Part shown: positions 19,395 through 28,620 of the stretch, piece after piece
Position numbering within the stretch: position 1 is the first letter of the stretch
How the letters are laid out: every line of letters starts with the position of its first letter
From: Falcatimonas sp. MSJ-15
GTDB lineage: Bacteria; Bacillota; Clostridia; Lachnospirales; Lachnospiraceae
Assembly (NCBI RefSeq): GCF_018918265.1
Contig: NZ_JAHLQC010000006.1
Location: forward strand, 1 to 64,000
Direction of reading: 5' to 3'
DNA length: 64,000 bases
The notes under the pieces: generated by a model
The model's database searches: none
Told to the model about the DNA's origin: nothing
Seen by the model: only the letters and a program-made list of their open reading frames with translations
Position numbers and translations under genes: made by a program

Positions 19395-19480
19395 AGTAAT
19401 AAAGAAATTGTAGATAGCTGTATTATTCGGATATTGAAAGATATATCAGTGGTACAGTGAGTTTGTGGAGGAATGATATT

Positions 19481-19633
19481 ATGATGATTAATTTTGATGA
19501 AGAGATAAAAAAGTTTAAACCAAGTCTTGAAGTAGATCAGGCAGAGGATGCGATATACAATAATGACATTACTGATGTTACAGAGATAATTAATATTTTA
19601 CTCAAAGAGATTAAAGACAAAGAACAGGCATAA
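19481..19633 (+). CDS. Small acidic protein of 50 residues
   Basis: Fifty codons from the ATG at 19481 (or 19484) to TAA, with GGAGG at 19467-19471 nine bases upstream. The product is acidic and helical: it begins MMINFDEEIKKFKPSLEVD and then alternates hydrophobic and charged residues (VTEIINILLKEIKD). Codon use matches its neighbours. The strong SD and the tight position between folC and the TPR gene make it a real gene in my view; the function is unknown. Confidence 0.7.
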   Translation: MMINFDEEIKKFKPSLEVDQAEDAIYNNDITDVTEIINILLKEIKDKEQA

Positions 19634-19659
19634 TAACTTAGATTGGTAAGGTGAATAAT

Positions 19660-21063
19660 ATGAAATGTTATAATTGTAATAGTCAGTTAACCGATGCCGA
19701 TTACTGTGTAAAATGCGGTGCCGATGTAACTGTCTATAAGACTATTGTTAAGAAGTCCAATGAATATTATAATCTTGGACTTGCAAAAGCACAGGTAAGA
19801 GATCTTTCCGGTGCAGTTGTGGCTCTTAGAACGAGCGTAAGAATTAATAAACTTAATACAAAAGCAAGAAATCTTCTTGGACTTGTATATTTTGAGATGG
19901 GTGAAGCTGTATCAGCACTTAGTGAGTGGGTTATAAGTAAGAATCTTCAGCCAGAGAAGAATATAGCTGATAGTTATATTAAGGCAGTACAGTCTAATCC
20001 TAATAAGTTAGATGTTATTAATCAGACTATCAAGAAGTATAATCAGGCACTTCTATATGCTAAGCAGGGAAGTGATGATCTTGCAGTGATTCAGTTAAAA
20101 AAAGTGCTTAATCTTAATCCAAACCTTGTAAAAGGTCATCAGCTTTTAGCACTTTTATATATAAAAACAGAAGAATTTGATAAAGCACGAAAAGCATTGA
20201 AAAAAGCAATAGCAATTGATCGCAATAATACGCTTACTCTTAAGTATATTGCAGCTGTTGATACAAGACTCGGTGCAGATCCTGAAGATTCGGTATCGTA
20301 TGACAGACCGAAGAGATCACCTGGAGAGAAGAAAGTATTTAAGCCTGAGACTACAATTACAGGAAGTGATATGATTGTTCCTCGTAATTCGTATAAGGAA
20401 CCGGCTAATGGACTTATGAATGTTGTATGTATACTCATTGGTCTTGTAATTGGTGCAGTACTTCTTGGTGCACTTATATTACCGGCGAGAACAACAGCAC
20501 TTAGACAACAGCAGCAGCAGGAGATTAATGAATTAAGTAATGACCTTGCTAATAAGACTTCAGAACTTGATTCTTTAAAGACACAGGTTGAACAGCTTAC
20601 AACCGAAAGAGATAATGCTGTAGCAACAGCGACACAATATACTGGCGAGACAGGTGTACTTGCACAATATGAAGGAATATTAAGCGTTGCCAATCTCTAT
20701 ATATCTGGCAATGTAGTTGAAGCAGGTGAACAGATTGCTAATCTGTCAGTTGATTCAATGCCTTCAGAGACAGCAAAGACACTTTACAATACAATATACC
20801 AGACAGCAAGAACACAGGCATTTAGTTCTCTTTATCAGACAGGTTATGATGCATATAATTCTAATGATTTCCCTGTAGCGATTGATAATCTGTTAAGAGC
20901 TTATAAGATAGATGGAACAGGTGCAGAAGTTAATTACTATCTGGCAAGATCATATTCGAAATCTGGAGACGCAGCCAGCGCAGCTCCATATTACCAATAC
21001 GTTATAGATAATTTCCCTGATACACAGTTGGCAACTTATTCATCACAGAATCTAGGTTATTAG
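19660..21063 (+). CDS. Zinc-ribbon, TPR and coiled-coil membrane protein
   Basis: A 467-residue protein. It starts with a zinc ribbon (CYNC...CVKC), followed by TPR helices (about residues 30-195), a linker, one membrane helix (about 250-272), a glutamine-rich coiled coil (about 278-330) and a C-terminal TPR-like domain outside the membrane. Such proteins act as assembly platforms. The start is the ATG at 19660 with AAGGTG upstream; a GTG at 19651 would place the SD inside the gene. A terminator follows. Confidence 0.8.
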   Translation: MKCYNCNSQLTDADYCVKCGADVTVYKTIVKKSNEYYNLGLAKAQVRDLSGAVVALRTSVRINKLNTKARNLLGLVYFEMGEAVSALSEWVISKNLQPEKNIADSYIKAVQSNPNKLDVINQTIKKYNQALLYAKQGSDDLAVIQLKKVLNLNPNLVKGHQLLALLYIKTEEFDKARKALKKAIAIDRNNTLTLKYIAAVDTRLGADPEDSVSYDRPKRSPGEKKVFKPETTITGSDMIVPRNSYKEPANGLMNVVCILIGLVIGAVLLGALILPARTTALRQQQQQEINELSNDLANKTSELDSLKTQVEQLTTERDNAVATATQYTGETGVLAQYEGILSVANLYISGNVVEAGEQIANLSVDSMPSETAKTLYNTIYQTARTQAFSSLYQTGYDAYNSNDFPVAIDNLLRAYKIDGTGAEVNYYLARSYSKSGDAASAAPYYQYVIDNFPDTQLATYSSQNLGY

Positions 21064-21090
21064 TTGTTAGGGATTGTCACAGACACTTAT

Positions 21091-21120
21091 AGGCGGTCTC
21101 TTAAGAGATCGCCTTTTTTA
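21091..21120 (+). terminator. Terminator of the folC-TPR unit
   Basis: AGGCGGTCTCT pairs with AGAGATCGCCT (one mismatch) around TAAG-like bases, then a T-run. Confidence 0.85.
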
Positions 21121-21279
21121 TATTATTTTTCAAAGAGAATGCCAATATTTTCATTATAGTATCATAAGAAGATCTTTCGATTCATTATGATATAGTGCAA
21201 TATAGTAATATTTTGGCTGTATGTTTGAATAATATAAGTTTCTATGCTCCCTATGGCTTGTTATAAAGAAAGGAGTATT

Positions 21280-21621
21280 ATGAATTCTAGGTATAGCGTA
21301 TATAGAGATAGTCTTGTTGTGCATCTTGATAAAGAGCTTGATCATCATCAGGCTGAGATAATACGAAATGATACAAAAGAGTATATAGAATACTGTCAGA
21401 TTAAGAATATCATTTTTGATTTTTGCAATACAACTTTTATGGATAGCTCAGGGATAGGACTTATTATGGGACGATATAAAGTCCTTAGTGAAACCGGAGG
21501 AAGAGTATACGCTGTTGAAGTTAATGAAAGTGTAAAGAGAATATTTAGAATGAGTGGTTTGTTTAAAATAGTTGAAGTATTCGACAATTTGGATGAACTT
21601 ATATGTATGCAGAGAATATAA
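21280..21621 (+). CDS. spoIIAA: Anti-sigma F factor antagonist
   Basis: A 113-residue STAS-domain protein. The phosphorylated serine lies in MDSSGIG (Ser56/57), the site used by SpoIIAB. Dephosphorylated SpoIIAA frees SigF from SpoIIAB in the forespore. The start is the ATG at 21280 with AAGGAG seven bases upstream; the longer frame from 21244 lacks an SD. It is the first gene of the classical spoIIAA-spoIIAB-sigF operon, with short gaps (12 and 14 bases). Confidence 0.95.
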   Translation: MNSRYSVYRDSLVVHLDKELDHHQAEIIRNDTKEYIEYCQIKNIIFDFCNTTFMDSSGIGLIMGRYKVLSETGGRVYAVEVNESVKRIFRMSGLFKIVEVFDNLDELICMQRI

Positions 21622-21633
21622 GGGGGATATTGT

Positions 21634-22098
21634 ATGCAGCTAGAGGAAAAGTTATTAACCGGGTGTGATAATGAATGTGAAGTAAGATTTAAGAGCAGAT
21701 CTGAGAATGAATCTTTTGCAAGGATAGCAGTGATTGGTTTTATGTCTGTGCTTAATCCTACTCTTGAGGAAGTATCAGATGTCAAGACAGCAGTATCGGA
21801 AGCTGTGACTAACTGTATAATTCATGGTTATGAAGGTGATGAGAATGGAATAATCAGGATGAAGATGAAGTTATTATACAGTCAGAATTCGAGTGGTATA
21901 CTTGAACTTGAGATTAGTGACGATGGAATTGGAATTGAGAATGTGAGTATGGCGATGGAACCTATGTATACGACTAAGCCTGATGAAGAACGTTCCGGAA
22001 TGGGATTTGCATTCATGGAAGCATTCATGGATGAACTTAGAGTTGTATCAGTGCCTATGATGGGAACTCGTGTATATATGAAGAAGATAATAGGATAG
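21634..22098 (+). CDS. spoIIAB: Anti-sigma F factor and serine kinase
   Basis: A 154-residue GHKL ATPase/kinase. ENESFARIAVIGFM, VKTAVSEAVTNCIIHGY (N-box) and ISDDGIGIE plus RSGMGFAFMEAFMD (ATP lid) match SpoIIAB. It binds and silences SigF and phosphorylates SpoIIAA. The N-terminus is slightly longer than in Bacillus, with the ATG at 21634 after GGGGG. It sits between spoIIAA and sigF. Confidence 0.95.
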   Translation: MQLEEKLLTGCDNECEVRFKSRSENESFARIAVIGFMSVLNPTLEEVSDVKTAVSEAVTNCIIHGYEGDENGIIRMKMKLLYSQNSSGILELEISDDGIGIENVSMAMEPMYTTKPDEERSGMGFAFMEAFMDELRVVSVPMMGTRVYMKKIIG

Positions 22099-22112
22099 TA
22101 AAGGGTGAGTGT

Positions 22113-22862
22113 GTGGATATAAGCGGTATTTCTACCAATGAGCTTATTAAGTTGGCGCACGATGGGAATAAAGAGGCAAGAGACAGACTTGTCATTGATA
22201 ATACACCGCTGATATGGAGTATAGTGAAGAGATTTACCGGAAGAGGAACAGAGAATGAAGATCTGTTTCAGATAGGTACGATTGGTCTTATAAAAGCGAT
22301 TGATAACTTTAATACAGATATGGAAGTCAGATTATCTACATACGCAGTTCCACTTATAATGGGTGAGATTAAGAGACATTTAAGAGATGACGGAATAATT
22401 AAGATATCAAGGCAGATTAAGGATAATGGTATAAAAGTTAAGAGAGCAACAGATGAGTATATTAAGAGGACAGGAGAAGAACCGACAGTTGCTCAGTTAT
22501 CATATATGCTTGGGATAGATACTGATGATATAGTAATGGCGATAGAAGCTGCGAGTCAGGTAGAGTCTATATATAAGCCGGTATATGGTAATGATGGAAG
22601 TGAGATGAGTCTTATTGAAAAAGTGATGAGTGATAATGATAATATTCAGTCAGAAGATACAGAGAAGAACAGGCTTATAGACAGTATGTTACTATCAGAG
22701 CTTCTTAAGAGTCTGACAAGAGAGGAACAGGAGATAATAAGGCTTAGATACTATGAAGAACTTACACAGTCTGATATAGCAAGAAGATATAAGACAAGCC
22801 AGGTTCAGATTAGCCGTATGGAGAAGAAGATATTACTAAAACTTAAGAAGAGAGTAATGTGA
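22113..22862 (+). CDS. sigF: RNA polymerase sigma factor SigF (forespore)
   Basis: A 249-residue sigma-70 factor. Region 2 shows NEDLFQIGTIGLIKAIDNF, region 3 ELPTVAQ-like EEPTVAQLSYMLG, and region 4 the HTH QSDIARRYKTSQVQISRMEKK. The gene begins with GTG at 22113 after AAGGGTGA. It directs forespore-specific transcription once SpoIIAB releases it. Position after spoIIAB settles its identity against SigG. Confidence 0.93.
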   Translation: MDISGISTNELIKLAHDGNKEARDRLVIDNTPLIWSIVKRFTGRGTENEDLFQIGTIGLIKAIDNFNTDMEVRLSTYAVPLIMGEIKRHLRDDGIIKISRQIKDNGIKVKRATDEYIKRTGEEPTVAQLSYMLGIDTDDIVMAIEAASQVESIYKPVYGNDGSEMSLIEKVMSDNDNIQSEDTEKNRLIDSMLLSELLKSLTREEQEIIRLRYYEELTQSDIARRYKTSQVQISRMEKKILLKLKKRVM

Positions 22863-22873
22863 TTGGAATATGG

Positions 22874-22975
22874 AGAAAATAATGAGAATTGGCTGCGAAA
22901 AAGAAAAAATGAGAATTAGAATACGAAAAGAAAATAATGAGAATTGGCTACGAATGAAAATAGTGAGATTAGAAT
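22874..22975. repeat. Two imperfect A/G-rich tandem copies
   Basis: AAAATAATGAGAATTGGCT occurs at about 22875 and again at about 22931, each followed by a similar block ending in GAGAATTAGAAT or GAGATTAGAAT. The unit is about 56 bases; no ORF is present. Confidence 0.6.
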
Positions 22976-23072
22976 AGAAAAGAGAGAATACATTTAGAGC
23001 ATAGAAATATATAGTGGTATATAAAAATACATTTTCATATATATAAAAACACTTATGGTGATAAAAAAACAG

Positions 23073-23101
23073 TTGACTTCATTAAAGTATAGTGATAGAA
23101 T
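23073..23101 (+). promoter_or_regulatory. Sigma-A promoter for the trp leader
   Basis: TTGACT (23073-23078) and TAGAAT (23096-23101) with a 17-base spacer, just before the T-box leader. Confidence 0.75.
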
Positions 23102-23104
23102 TCT

Positions 23105-23478
23105 AAACAAATATGAAGAGAAAATCTATGAACAAAAGTAGTATCATGGAGGATCACATCACAGAGAGCCGGTATGGTGAGAAACGGTATGAAAGATTCA
23201 TGAGAATGGATTTGGGAGATGTCTGGTGAACAGATTAAGTATTACTTAAGTCTTAATCTTAGTAGCTGTGAACGCGTCCTCGCGTTACAGGGGGAGGAAT
23301 ATGATAGTATTCCGTAAGTTGACAGATAACTGGTGGCAGGTATATTTCAGTATTTGAAAGTACCTGCCTTTTTGTATATTTTTATATTATGTATATCAGC
23401 TATCTGTAAGAGGGGTGGCACCGCGGTATAATCGTCCCCGGCATATATGTTAAGTTAAATATATGCCGGGGATTTTTT
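23105..23478 (+). promoter_or_regulatory. Tryptophan T-box leader controlling trpEG
   Basis: Stem I contains AGAGA near 23163 and a specifier site GAA-TGG-A with the Trp codon at 23207-23209. The T-box GGGGTGGCACCGCGG is at 23412-23426. The terminator pairs TCCCCGGCATATAT (23435-23448) with its complement at 23459-23472, then six Ts. Uncharged tRNA-Trp should permit read-through into trpE. The leader is long because of several extra hairpins between stem I and the T-box. Confidence 0.93.
23335..23373 (+). terminator. Second terminator-like hairpin inside the trp T-box leader
   Basis: GGCAGGTA (23335-23342) pairs with TACCTGCC (23361-23368); the loop extends the stem through TTTCA/TGAAA, and TTTTTG follows. 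It occupies the place of stem III, ahead of the antiterminator. Confidence 0.6.
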
Positions 23479-23628
23479 GATTTATGTAGGTGACAGCATA
23501 TTGTATAAGGATAAGCAGAGTTTTTGATTGCTTAAGATTATAAATGCGAAGTTACTTTTAAACAATATTGTTTTTTACAAGCAGTGCTTTTTGATTGCTT
23601 AAGATTATAAATACTAGGAGGAAATATA

Positions 23629-25038
23629 ATGAAATATGTTTTGCGAGTTTATAAAAAAACAGTGAGTATCACATCTGAGACACCGATAGGGATATATGAA
23701 AGCCTTGGAAGAGAGAATATAGGATATCTCCTTGAAAGTTATGATAAGAATAATGGAAGATATACTTTTATAGGAATAGAACCTGATGAACTTATTCAGT
23801 CTAGAGGTAATTCACTTGTGATTACAAGAAAGAATGGAGAGACAGAAGTATTAGAAGGTAATCCTTATGAGAAGATAAAAGAGTATTACAGCAGATTTGA
23901 GATATTAAGAGATGAAGGCGAATTGGCATTTGGTGGTGGATTCGTTGGAAGCATGGGATATGATTTTGTAAAATATGTAGAAGAACTTCCAGACGAGAAT
24001 CCGGATGAGATAGGAATAGAGACTATACAGTTTATGTTTGCAAAGAGATTTCTTGTAATTGATCATGTAGCTGAGACTATGAGTGCAGTTGTTCTTGATG
24101 AAGATTCGCAGGAAGGAAAATTAAGAGCTATGGATAGTGCAAGAGAATTGCTAGAGAGAGCTGTAAGAACTAAGACAGTGAGAGAAGATAAAGTATCTCT
24201 TGATGGCAAGATTATTAATAAGACAGATACTGTTGAATCTTATGGCAGAAAAGTTAATACGATTAAGAATTATATTAAGGAAGGTCATATATTTCAGACT
24301 GTTCTATCACAGAGATGGACAATAGAGACTAAGGATGATGGTTTTGCACTATACAAGAGGCTTAGAGAACTTAATCCGTCACCATATCTATATTATTTTA
24401 ATTTTGGTGATTTTGAGATAATTGGAAGTTCTCCGGAGATGATTGTAAAACAGTCTGATAATAAAGTATATACATGCCCAATAGCAGGAACAAGAAAAAG
24501 AGGAAAGACACAAGAAGAAGATGAAGCACTTAGTAAGGAGCTTCTTGAAGATGAGAAAGAGAGAGCAGAACATGTAATGCTTGTAGATCTTGCGAGAAAT
24601 GATATGGGAAGGATTGCAGAATTTGGTACTGTAAAAGTAACTAAATTCATGGAGATTCAGAATTATTCACATGTTATGCATATTGTGTCACTTGTTGAAG
24701 GCAGAAAATCAGGTGAATATCATCCTTTTGATCTTATAGGTTCATTTTTACCGGCAGGAACACTAAGTGGTGCACCTAAGATAAGAGCGATGGAGATAAT
24801 TGATGAGCTTGAAGAAGTAAAGCGAGGACTTTATGGCGGAGCTACAGGATATATTGATTTTAATGGCAATATGGATTTTTGTATAACGATACGAACTATG
24901 ATAAAAAAAGGTAATAAAGTATATCTTCAGGCAGGAGCAGGTATTGTTGCAGATTCAGTTCCAGAGTCAGAATATCAGGAATGTTGTAATAAAGTAATGG
25001 CACTTGCCACTACACTTGTTAAGGAGGAGAACTTATGA
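23629..25038 (+). CDS. trpE: Anthranilate synthase component I
   Basis: A 469-residue chorismate-using enzyme that makes anthranilate, the first step of tryptophan synthesis. Signature stretches are [37 protein letters not shown] and [10 protein letters not shown] in the catalytic half. It lies behind a Trp T-box and overlaps trpG by 4 bases, which favours TrpE over PabB. SD: AGGAGG before the ATG at 23629. The remaining trp genes are not in the window. Confidence 0.95.
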   Translation: MKYVLRVYKKTVSITSETPIGIYESLGRENIGYLLESYDKNNGRYTFIGIEPDELIQSRGNSLVITRKNGETEVLEGNPYEKIKEYYSRFEILRDEGELAFGGGFVGSMGYDFVKYVEELPDENPDEIGIETIQFMFAKRFLVIDHVAETMSAVVLDEDSQEGKLRAMDSARELLERAVRTKTVREDKVSLDGKIINKTDTVESYGRKVNTIKNYIKEGHIFQTVLSQRWTIETKDDGFALYKRLRELNPSPYLYYFNFGDFEIIGSSPEMIVKQSDNKVYTCPIAGTRKRGKTQEEDEALSKELLEDEKERAEHVMLVDLARNDMGRIAEFGTVKVTKFMEIQNYSHVMHIVSLVEGRKSGEYHPFDLIGSFLPAGTLSGAPKIRAMEIIDELEEVKRGLYGGATGYIDFNGNMDFCITIRTMIKKGNKVYLQAGAGIVADSVPESEYQECCNKVMALATTLVKEENL

Positions 25039-25598
25039 TTTTATTAATAGATAATTATGATTCATTCACTTATAATCTGTATCAGTATATCGGGACATTT
25101 AATCCGGATATCAAAGTTGTGAGAAATGACAAGATAACAATTAAAGAGATTGAGCAGATGAATCCGGAGAAGATAGTTATATCTCCTGGTCCAAAAGCTC
25201 CAAAAGATGCCGGAATATGTCTTGAAGTAATAAGATACTTTGCCGGAAAGATACCGATGCTTGGAATATGTCTTGGACATCAGTGTATAGGCGAAGCATT
25301 TGGTGCAACTGTAAGTTATGCTAAGAAGATATGTCATGGCAAACAGTCACTTATTAATCATGATGGAACAGGTCTGTTTAAAGGGATTGATTCGCCTATT
25401 AAGATTGCGAGATATCATTCGCTTGCCATTGTAAAAGAAACAGTACCGGATTGTCTTATAGTGACAGCTACAACTGATGATGGAGAGATTATGGCGATAA
25501 GACACAGAGATTATGATATTACAGGATTACAGTTCCATCCGGAATCTATATATACAGAGCATGGAAAGAAGATAATAGAGAATTTTGTCAATTCATAA
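25035..25598 (+). CDS. trpG: Anthranilate synthase component II (glutamine amidotransferase)
   Basis: A 187-residue class I glutamine amidotransferase. The nucleophile Cys lies in LGICLGHQCIG and the His/Glu pair in QFHPESIYTEHG. It hydrolyses glutamine and passes ammonia to TrpE. The start overlaps the trpE stop (ATGA), implying translational coupling. It could double as PabA in folate synthesis, as in some Firmicutes. No trpD follows; instead a repeat element begins ten bases later. Confidence 0.93.
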   Translation: MILLIDNYDSFTYNLYQYIGTFNPDIKVVRNDKITIKEIEQMNPEKIVISPGPKAPKDAGICLEVIRYFAGKIPMLGICLGHQCIGEAFGATVSYAKKICHGKQSLINHDGTGLFKGIDSPIKIARYHSLAIVKETVPDCLIVTATTDDGEIMAIRHRDYDITGLQFHPESIYTEHGKKIIENFVNS

Positions 25599-25607
25599 TA
25601 ATTGAAT

Positions 25608-25720
25608 ATTTAAAAATCGCACAAGGCAGACTGTAAGGCTACGCAAAGATTGATATGTGTCAACAAAAACACATATTAATCTTTGCGTAGCTAATATATT
25701 TTTTTCAGAGATTTTAAAAT
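25608..25720. repeat. Long-hairpin repeat element, copy C (core deleted)
   Basis: Outer arms ATTTAAAAATCGC and GAGATTTTAAAAT flank inner arms of 23 bases (25638-25660 with 25669-25691) that pair with one G-T wobble. The loop is CAACAAAA, the first bases of the core seen in copies A and B. It matches copy A in the outer flanks and in a shared tail CGGCTTACGA-like sequence just outside. It may also stop transcription after trpG. Confidence 0.8.
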
Positions 25721-25979
25721 GGATTATCGGCTTACGAAAGGATTTTATATATGAAAGTATATATCTTCGCACATTCTACATAAATATATACATTCCCTAT
25801 ATGAAAATATAATAACATAATATGTGCATAAAAAAATCTAATAAGGATAGAATATTATATGTAAACATACATTTTAATAAAAATCATTTGCTAAAATATT
25901 ATTTTGTGCAGCATAAAAATAATATTTATATTTATTATATTTTGTTATAAAATTATATGACTGCGCAATTATATAATGA

Positions 25980-26345
25980 TACAAAATAATATAAAGGCGT
26001 AAAAATATAAAAGTACAGTGATAAAAAAGTGTAATAATATAAAATGTAATAATAAAAAAACGTAATAATGAAAAAGTGTAATAATAAAAAACACAATAAT
26101 AAAAAAACGTAATAATATAAAAACGCAATAATATAAAAGCACAGTAATATAAAAACGCAATAATATAAAAGCACAGTAATATAAAAACGTAAAAATATAA
26201 AAGCACAATAATATAAAAACGTAATAATAAAAAAACACAGTAATATAAAAACGCAAAAATATAAAAATACAGTAATATAAAAACGTAAAAATAAAAAAGT
26301 ACAATAATATAAAAACATAATAATAAAAATACGTAATAATATAAT
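25980..26345. repeat. Array of 16-bp A-rich tandem repeats upstream of spoVAA
   Basis: About 22 imperfect units of the form ACGYAATAATATAAAA, alternating with ACAGTAATATAAAAGC-like variants, fill this stretch. All three minus-strand frames are open through it only because of the low-complexity sequence. The array ends about 25 bases before the spoVAA start. The rest of 25721-25979 is AT-rich with no gene seen. Confidence 0.9.
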
Positions 26346-26370
26346 TATGCAATATAGGAGGTGAATTCTT

Positions 26371-26991
26371 ATGAATAATATTATATATATCAAATTCGAC
26401 CAGGAGATAAAGGTAAGCGAGAGTAAGATTAATATTGGTATGCTTGGAACTGTTATATGTTCTGACAGTAATGTTGAACCTAAGATAAAAGTCCTGCGAG
26501 TAATAACTTTTAAGGATAAGAAGCCACAGAAAATAGTATTCTCAGTGATGAAGATAATAGAGATGATTAATGAGAGTTTCCCGGAGTATCAGATTAGTAA
26601 TATAGGTGAGAATGAATTTATAGTAGATTATAATCCGAATGAGAGTACAAAGGGAGATATAATAAAGGTGATTCTTACAGGTTTTTTTGTATTCATGGGA
26701 GCATCATATTCTATAATAGCATATAATAATGATGTTGGTGTTAATGAGATATTTGCGACTCTGTATGAACTTTTTACAGGCAGAAAGAGTGATGGGACAA
26801 CTACACTTGAACTTGGTTATTGTATCGGTTTGTTTGTAGGAATAATGGGATTTTATAATCATATTTTTAAACATAGATTTTCATCTGATCCAACACCACT
26901 TGAAGTAGAGCTTAAGAACTACAAAGAAGATATTAATAAAGCTGTAATTAATGATGCTGATGCAAAAGGGGAGATTAAGGATGCCAATTAG
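26371..26991 (+). CDS. spoVAA: Stage V sporulation protein AA
   Basis: A 206-residue protein: a soluble N-terminal part (about 1-90), with VDYNPNESTKGDIIK before two membrane helices (about 95-118 and 148-168), the SpoVAA layout. It is part of the SpoVA machinery that carries dipicolinic acid into the forespore and out on germination. The start is the ATG at 26371 with AGGAGG. It overlaps spoVAB by 11 bases. Confidence 0.88.
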   Translation: MNNIIYIKFDQEIKVSESKINIGMLGTVICSDSNVEPKIKVLRVITFKDKKPQKIVFSVMKIIEMINESFPEYQISNIGENEFIVDYNPNESTKGDIIKVILTGFFVFMGASYSIIAYNNDVGVNEIFATLYELFTGRKSDGTTTLELGYCIGLFVGIMGFYNHIFKHRFSSDPTPLEVELKNYKEDINKAVINDADAKGEIKDAN

Positions 26992-27436
26992 CAGTATTAC
27001 AGATGTACTCAGTATGGGGATATTAAAAGAGTGTATTCTATTTATATTTGCGTTTGCTTCAGGTGCAGGTGTTGCAGGTGGACTCTTTGCACTTATAACA
27101 GTTCTTGGCGTTATAGTAAGATTTGCAATTAAGACGGGAACTGAACAGTATATAGGCGTATATGAGAGCTGTATTATATTTGGTGCAGCATTATCTAATA
27201 TAGTATGGGTATATCATATATCATTAAGACTTGGTGAAGTAATGTGTTTTATAACAGGTCTGACATATGGGATGTTTGTCGGTGCAATGGCGATGGCACT
27301 TTCAGAGACGATAAAAGTATTTCCGATAATGATTAGACGATTAAAACTTAAGATAGGAATAACTGCTATGGTTACAGGATTTGCACTTGGTAAAGCTGTA
27401 GGTGGAATTATATGTTATGTCTATTATATAAGATGA
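26981..27436 (+). CDS. spoVAB: Stage V sporulation protein AB
   Basis: A 151-residue membrane protein with four or five helices, including FASGAGVAGGLFALI and a C-terminal GKAVGGIICYVYY. Start at the ATG 26981, which overlaps the spoVAA end; an upstream frame reaching 26951 lacks its own SD. It is expected to form part of the SpoVA membrane complex. Confidence 0.85.
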   Translation: MPISSITDVLSMGILKECILFIFAFASGAGVAGGLFALITVLGVIVRFAIKTGTEQYIGVYESCIIFGAALSNIVWVYHISLRLGEVMCFITGLTYGMFVGAMAMALSETIKVFPIMIRRLKLKIGITAMVTGFALGKAVGGIICYVYYIR

Positions 27437-27633
27437 CAGATCTGAAATAGGATATTGAAAAAAATGTTATTTTTTAAATATTTGTTGATTATCAAGTTCA
27501 TAGCAGATATGAACAATGTTGATATATAATTATCTGATACTATATTGAGAAAGTTGAGATTAAGAAATGATAATTATGAATATTACTTGTTGTATGACTA
27601 TCTAATATTATATTAAGAAAGCGAGGAATAGAT

Positions 27634-28104
27634 ATGGATGATAATGTAAAAAAGATTAACGATGATATGCGTAACAAGGAATATAATGAGTATGTAAAAG
27701 AAGTAACACCTACTCATAATACTTTAATGAACTGTATTCATGCATTTATCGCAGGTGGGATAATATGTGTGATAGGTCAGATATTTACAGATGTATATAT
27801 GAACTTTGGAGTAGATAAAGAGACAGCAGGATTATATACTACATTAAGTCTTATTGCAGTGAGTGTTATACTTACAGGTCTTAATGTATATCCATCAATT
27901 GTTAAATGGGCAGGTGCAGGTGCATTAGTACCTATAACCGGATTTGCCAATTCAGTTGCAGCTCCAGCAATAGAATTCAAGAAGGAAGGATGGATATTTG
28001 GAGTTGGTTGTAAAATATTCACAATAGCAGGTCCGGTAATATTGTATGGGATACTCAGTAGTTTTGTTTTGGGGCTTATATACTTTACGTTTGGACTGAT
28101 ATAA
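27634..28104 (+). CDS. spoVAC: Stage V sporulation protein AC
   Basis: A 156-residue membrane protein. After a charged start it has AFIAGGIICVIGQ and then WAGAGALVPITGFANSVAAPAIEFKK, the signature shared by SpoVAC and SpoVAE; here quoted in part. SpoVAC acts as a mechanosensitive DPA channel in Bacillus. A 197-base gap separates it from spoVAB, and a terminator follows, so transcription likely stops here rather than running into spoVAD. Confidence 0.92.
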   Translation: MDDNVKKINDDMRNKEYNEYVKEVTPTHNTLMNCIHAFIAGGIICVIGQIFTDVYMNFGVDKETAGLYTTLSLIAVSVILTGLNVYPSIVKWAGAGALVPITGFANSVAAPAIEFKKEGWIFGVGCKIFTIAGPVILYGILSSFVLGLIYFTFGLI

Positions 28105-28203
28105 TTCAATCAAGTAATAGGTAAAAGCATTAATATACAAAATTTTGCATATTTAACGAATTAAAGTATTGCTATCGTAGAGAAAAAGTAATATACTATG
28201 TAT

Positions 28204-28240
28204 GTTAGAGTAAGCGTCTAACAGAAGGTTTTTTTTATAA
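28204..28240 (+). terminator. Terminator after spoVAC
   Basis: GTTAGA and TCTAAC pair around GTAAGCG and are followed by AGAAGG and eight Ts. Confidence 0.55.
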
Positions 28241-28244
28241 ATCT

Positions 28245-28620
28245 TTTCATATTGTTATCAGATTCCCGAAATGAAATGATCCATCTCCTTGGAAGTACGG
28301 ATGTAGTCAGCAAAGTCGGACACACAAGCGCAGTAGGAGTGAGAGAGATTAGCTGCGCTCTCCTTTTGAAAAGCTCTGATTATTGTATAGTATTGTATTA
28401 CAGAGTAAGATGTGTTCGCAAAAAGAGATTGCCTGAGATTGGGTGTATCAGTTGAGCCATATATAATGTTTATAGTCATTTATATTAAGCATGGCTGACG
28501 ATATGTCTAATCTCAGGCAATCTTGCTTTATTGATAACTTTTATTATAATCTGCGTGTTGCTATATATTCGTGGCGAAAATGATAGGCTTGCCTACGGGA
28601 TTTCGCCACATATATTTTTT
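28245..28620 (+). other. Gene-free stretch rich in stem-loops, possible ncRNA
   Basis: Three structures follow each other: AGCGCAG...CTGCGCT near 28327-28360; a long imperfect hairpin whose outer arms of 15 bases pair perfectly (28426-28440 with 28509-28523) and which encloses a second stem (GCCAT...ATGGC); and a terminator, GTGGCGAAA (28571) with TTTCGCCAC (28601-28609) then six Ts. No convincing ORF is present. Whether it is transcribed is not shown. Confidence 0.4.

Noticed and set aside
20139..20693. Minus-strand frame of 184 codons within the TPR gene
   Set aside because: Antisense shadow of a clearly supported gene.
25980..26345. CRISPR array
   Set aside because: The repeats are short, contiguous and without unique spacers, and no cas genes are near.
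25874..26393. Three long minus-strand frames rich in Phe, Tyr, Leu and Ile
   Set aside because: They are reading frames through the 16-bp A-rich repeat array; all three frames are open, with no SD and no real codon pattern.
28252..28479. Overlapping frames on both strands, about 70 codons each
   Set aside because: Neither has a convincing start, and the region is dominated by stem-loops. A short protein-like stretch exists on the minus strand, but I cannot support a gene.
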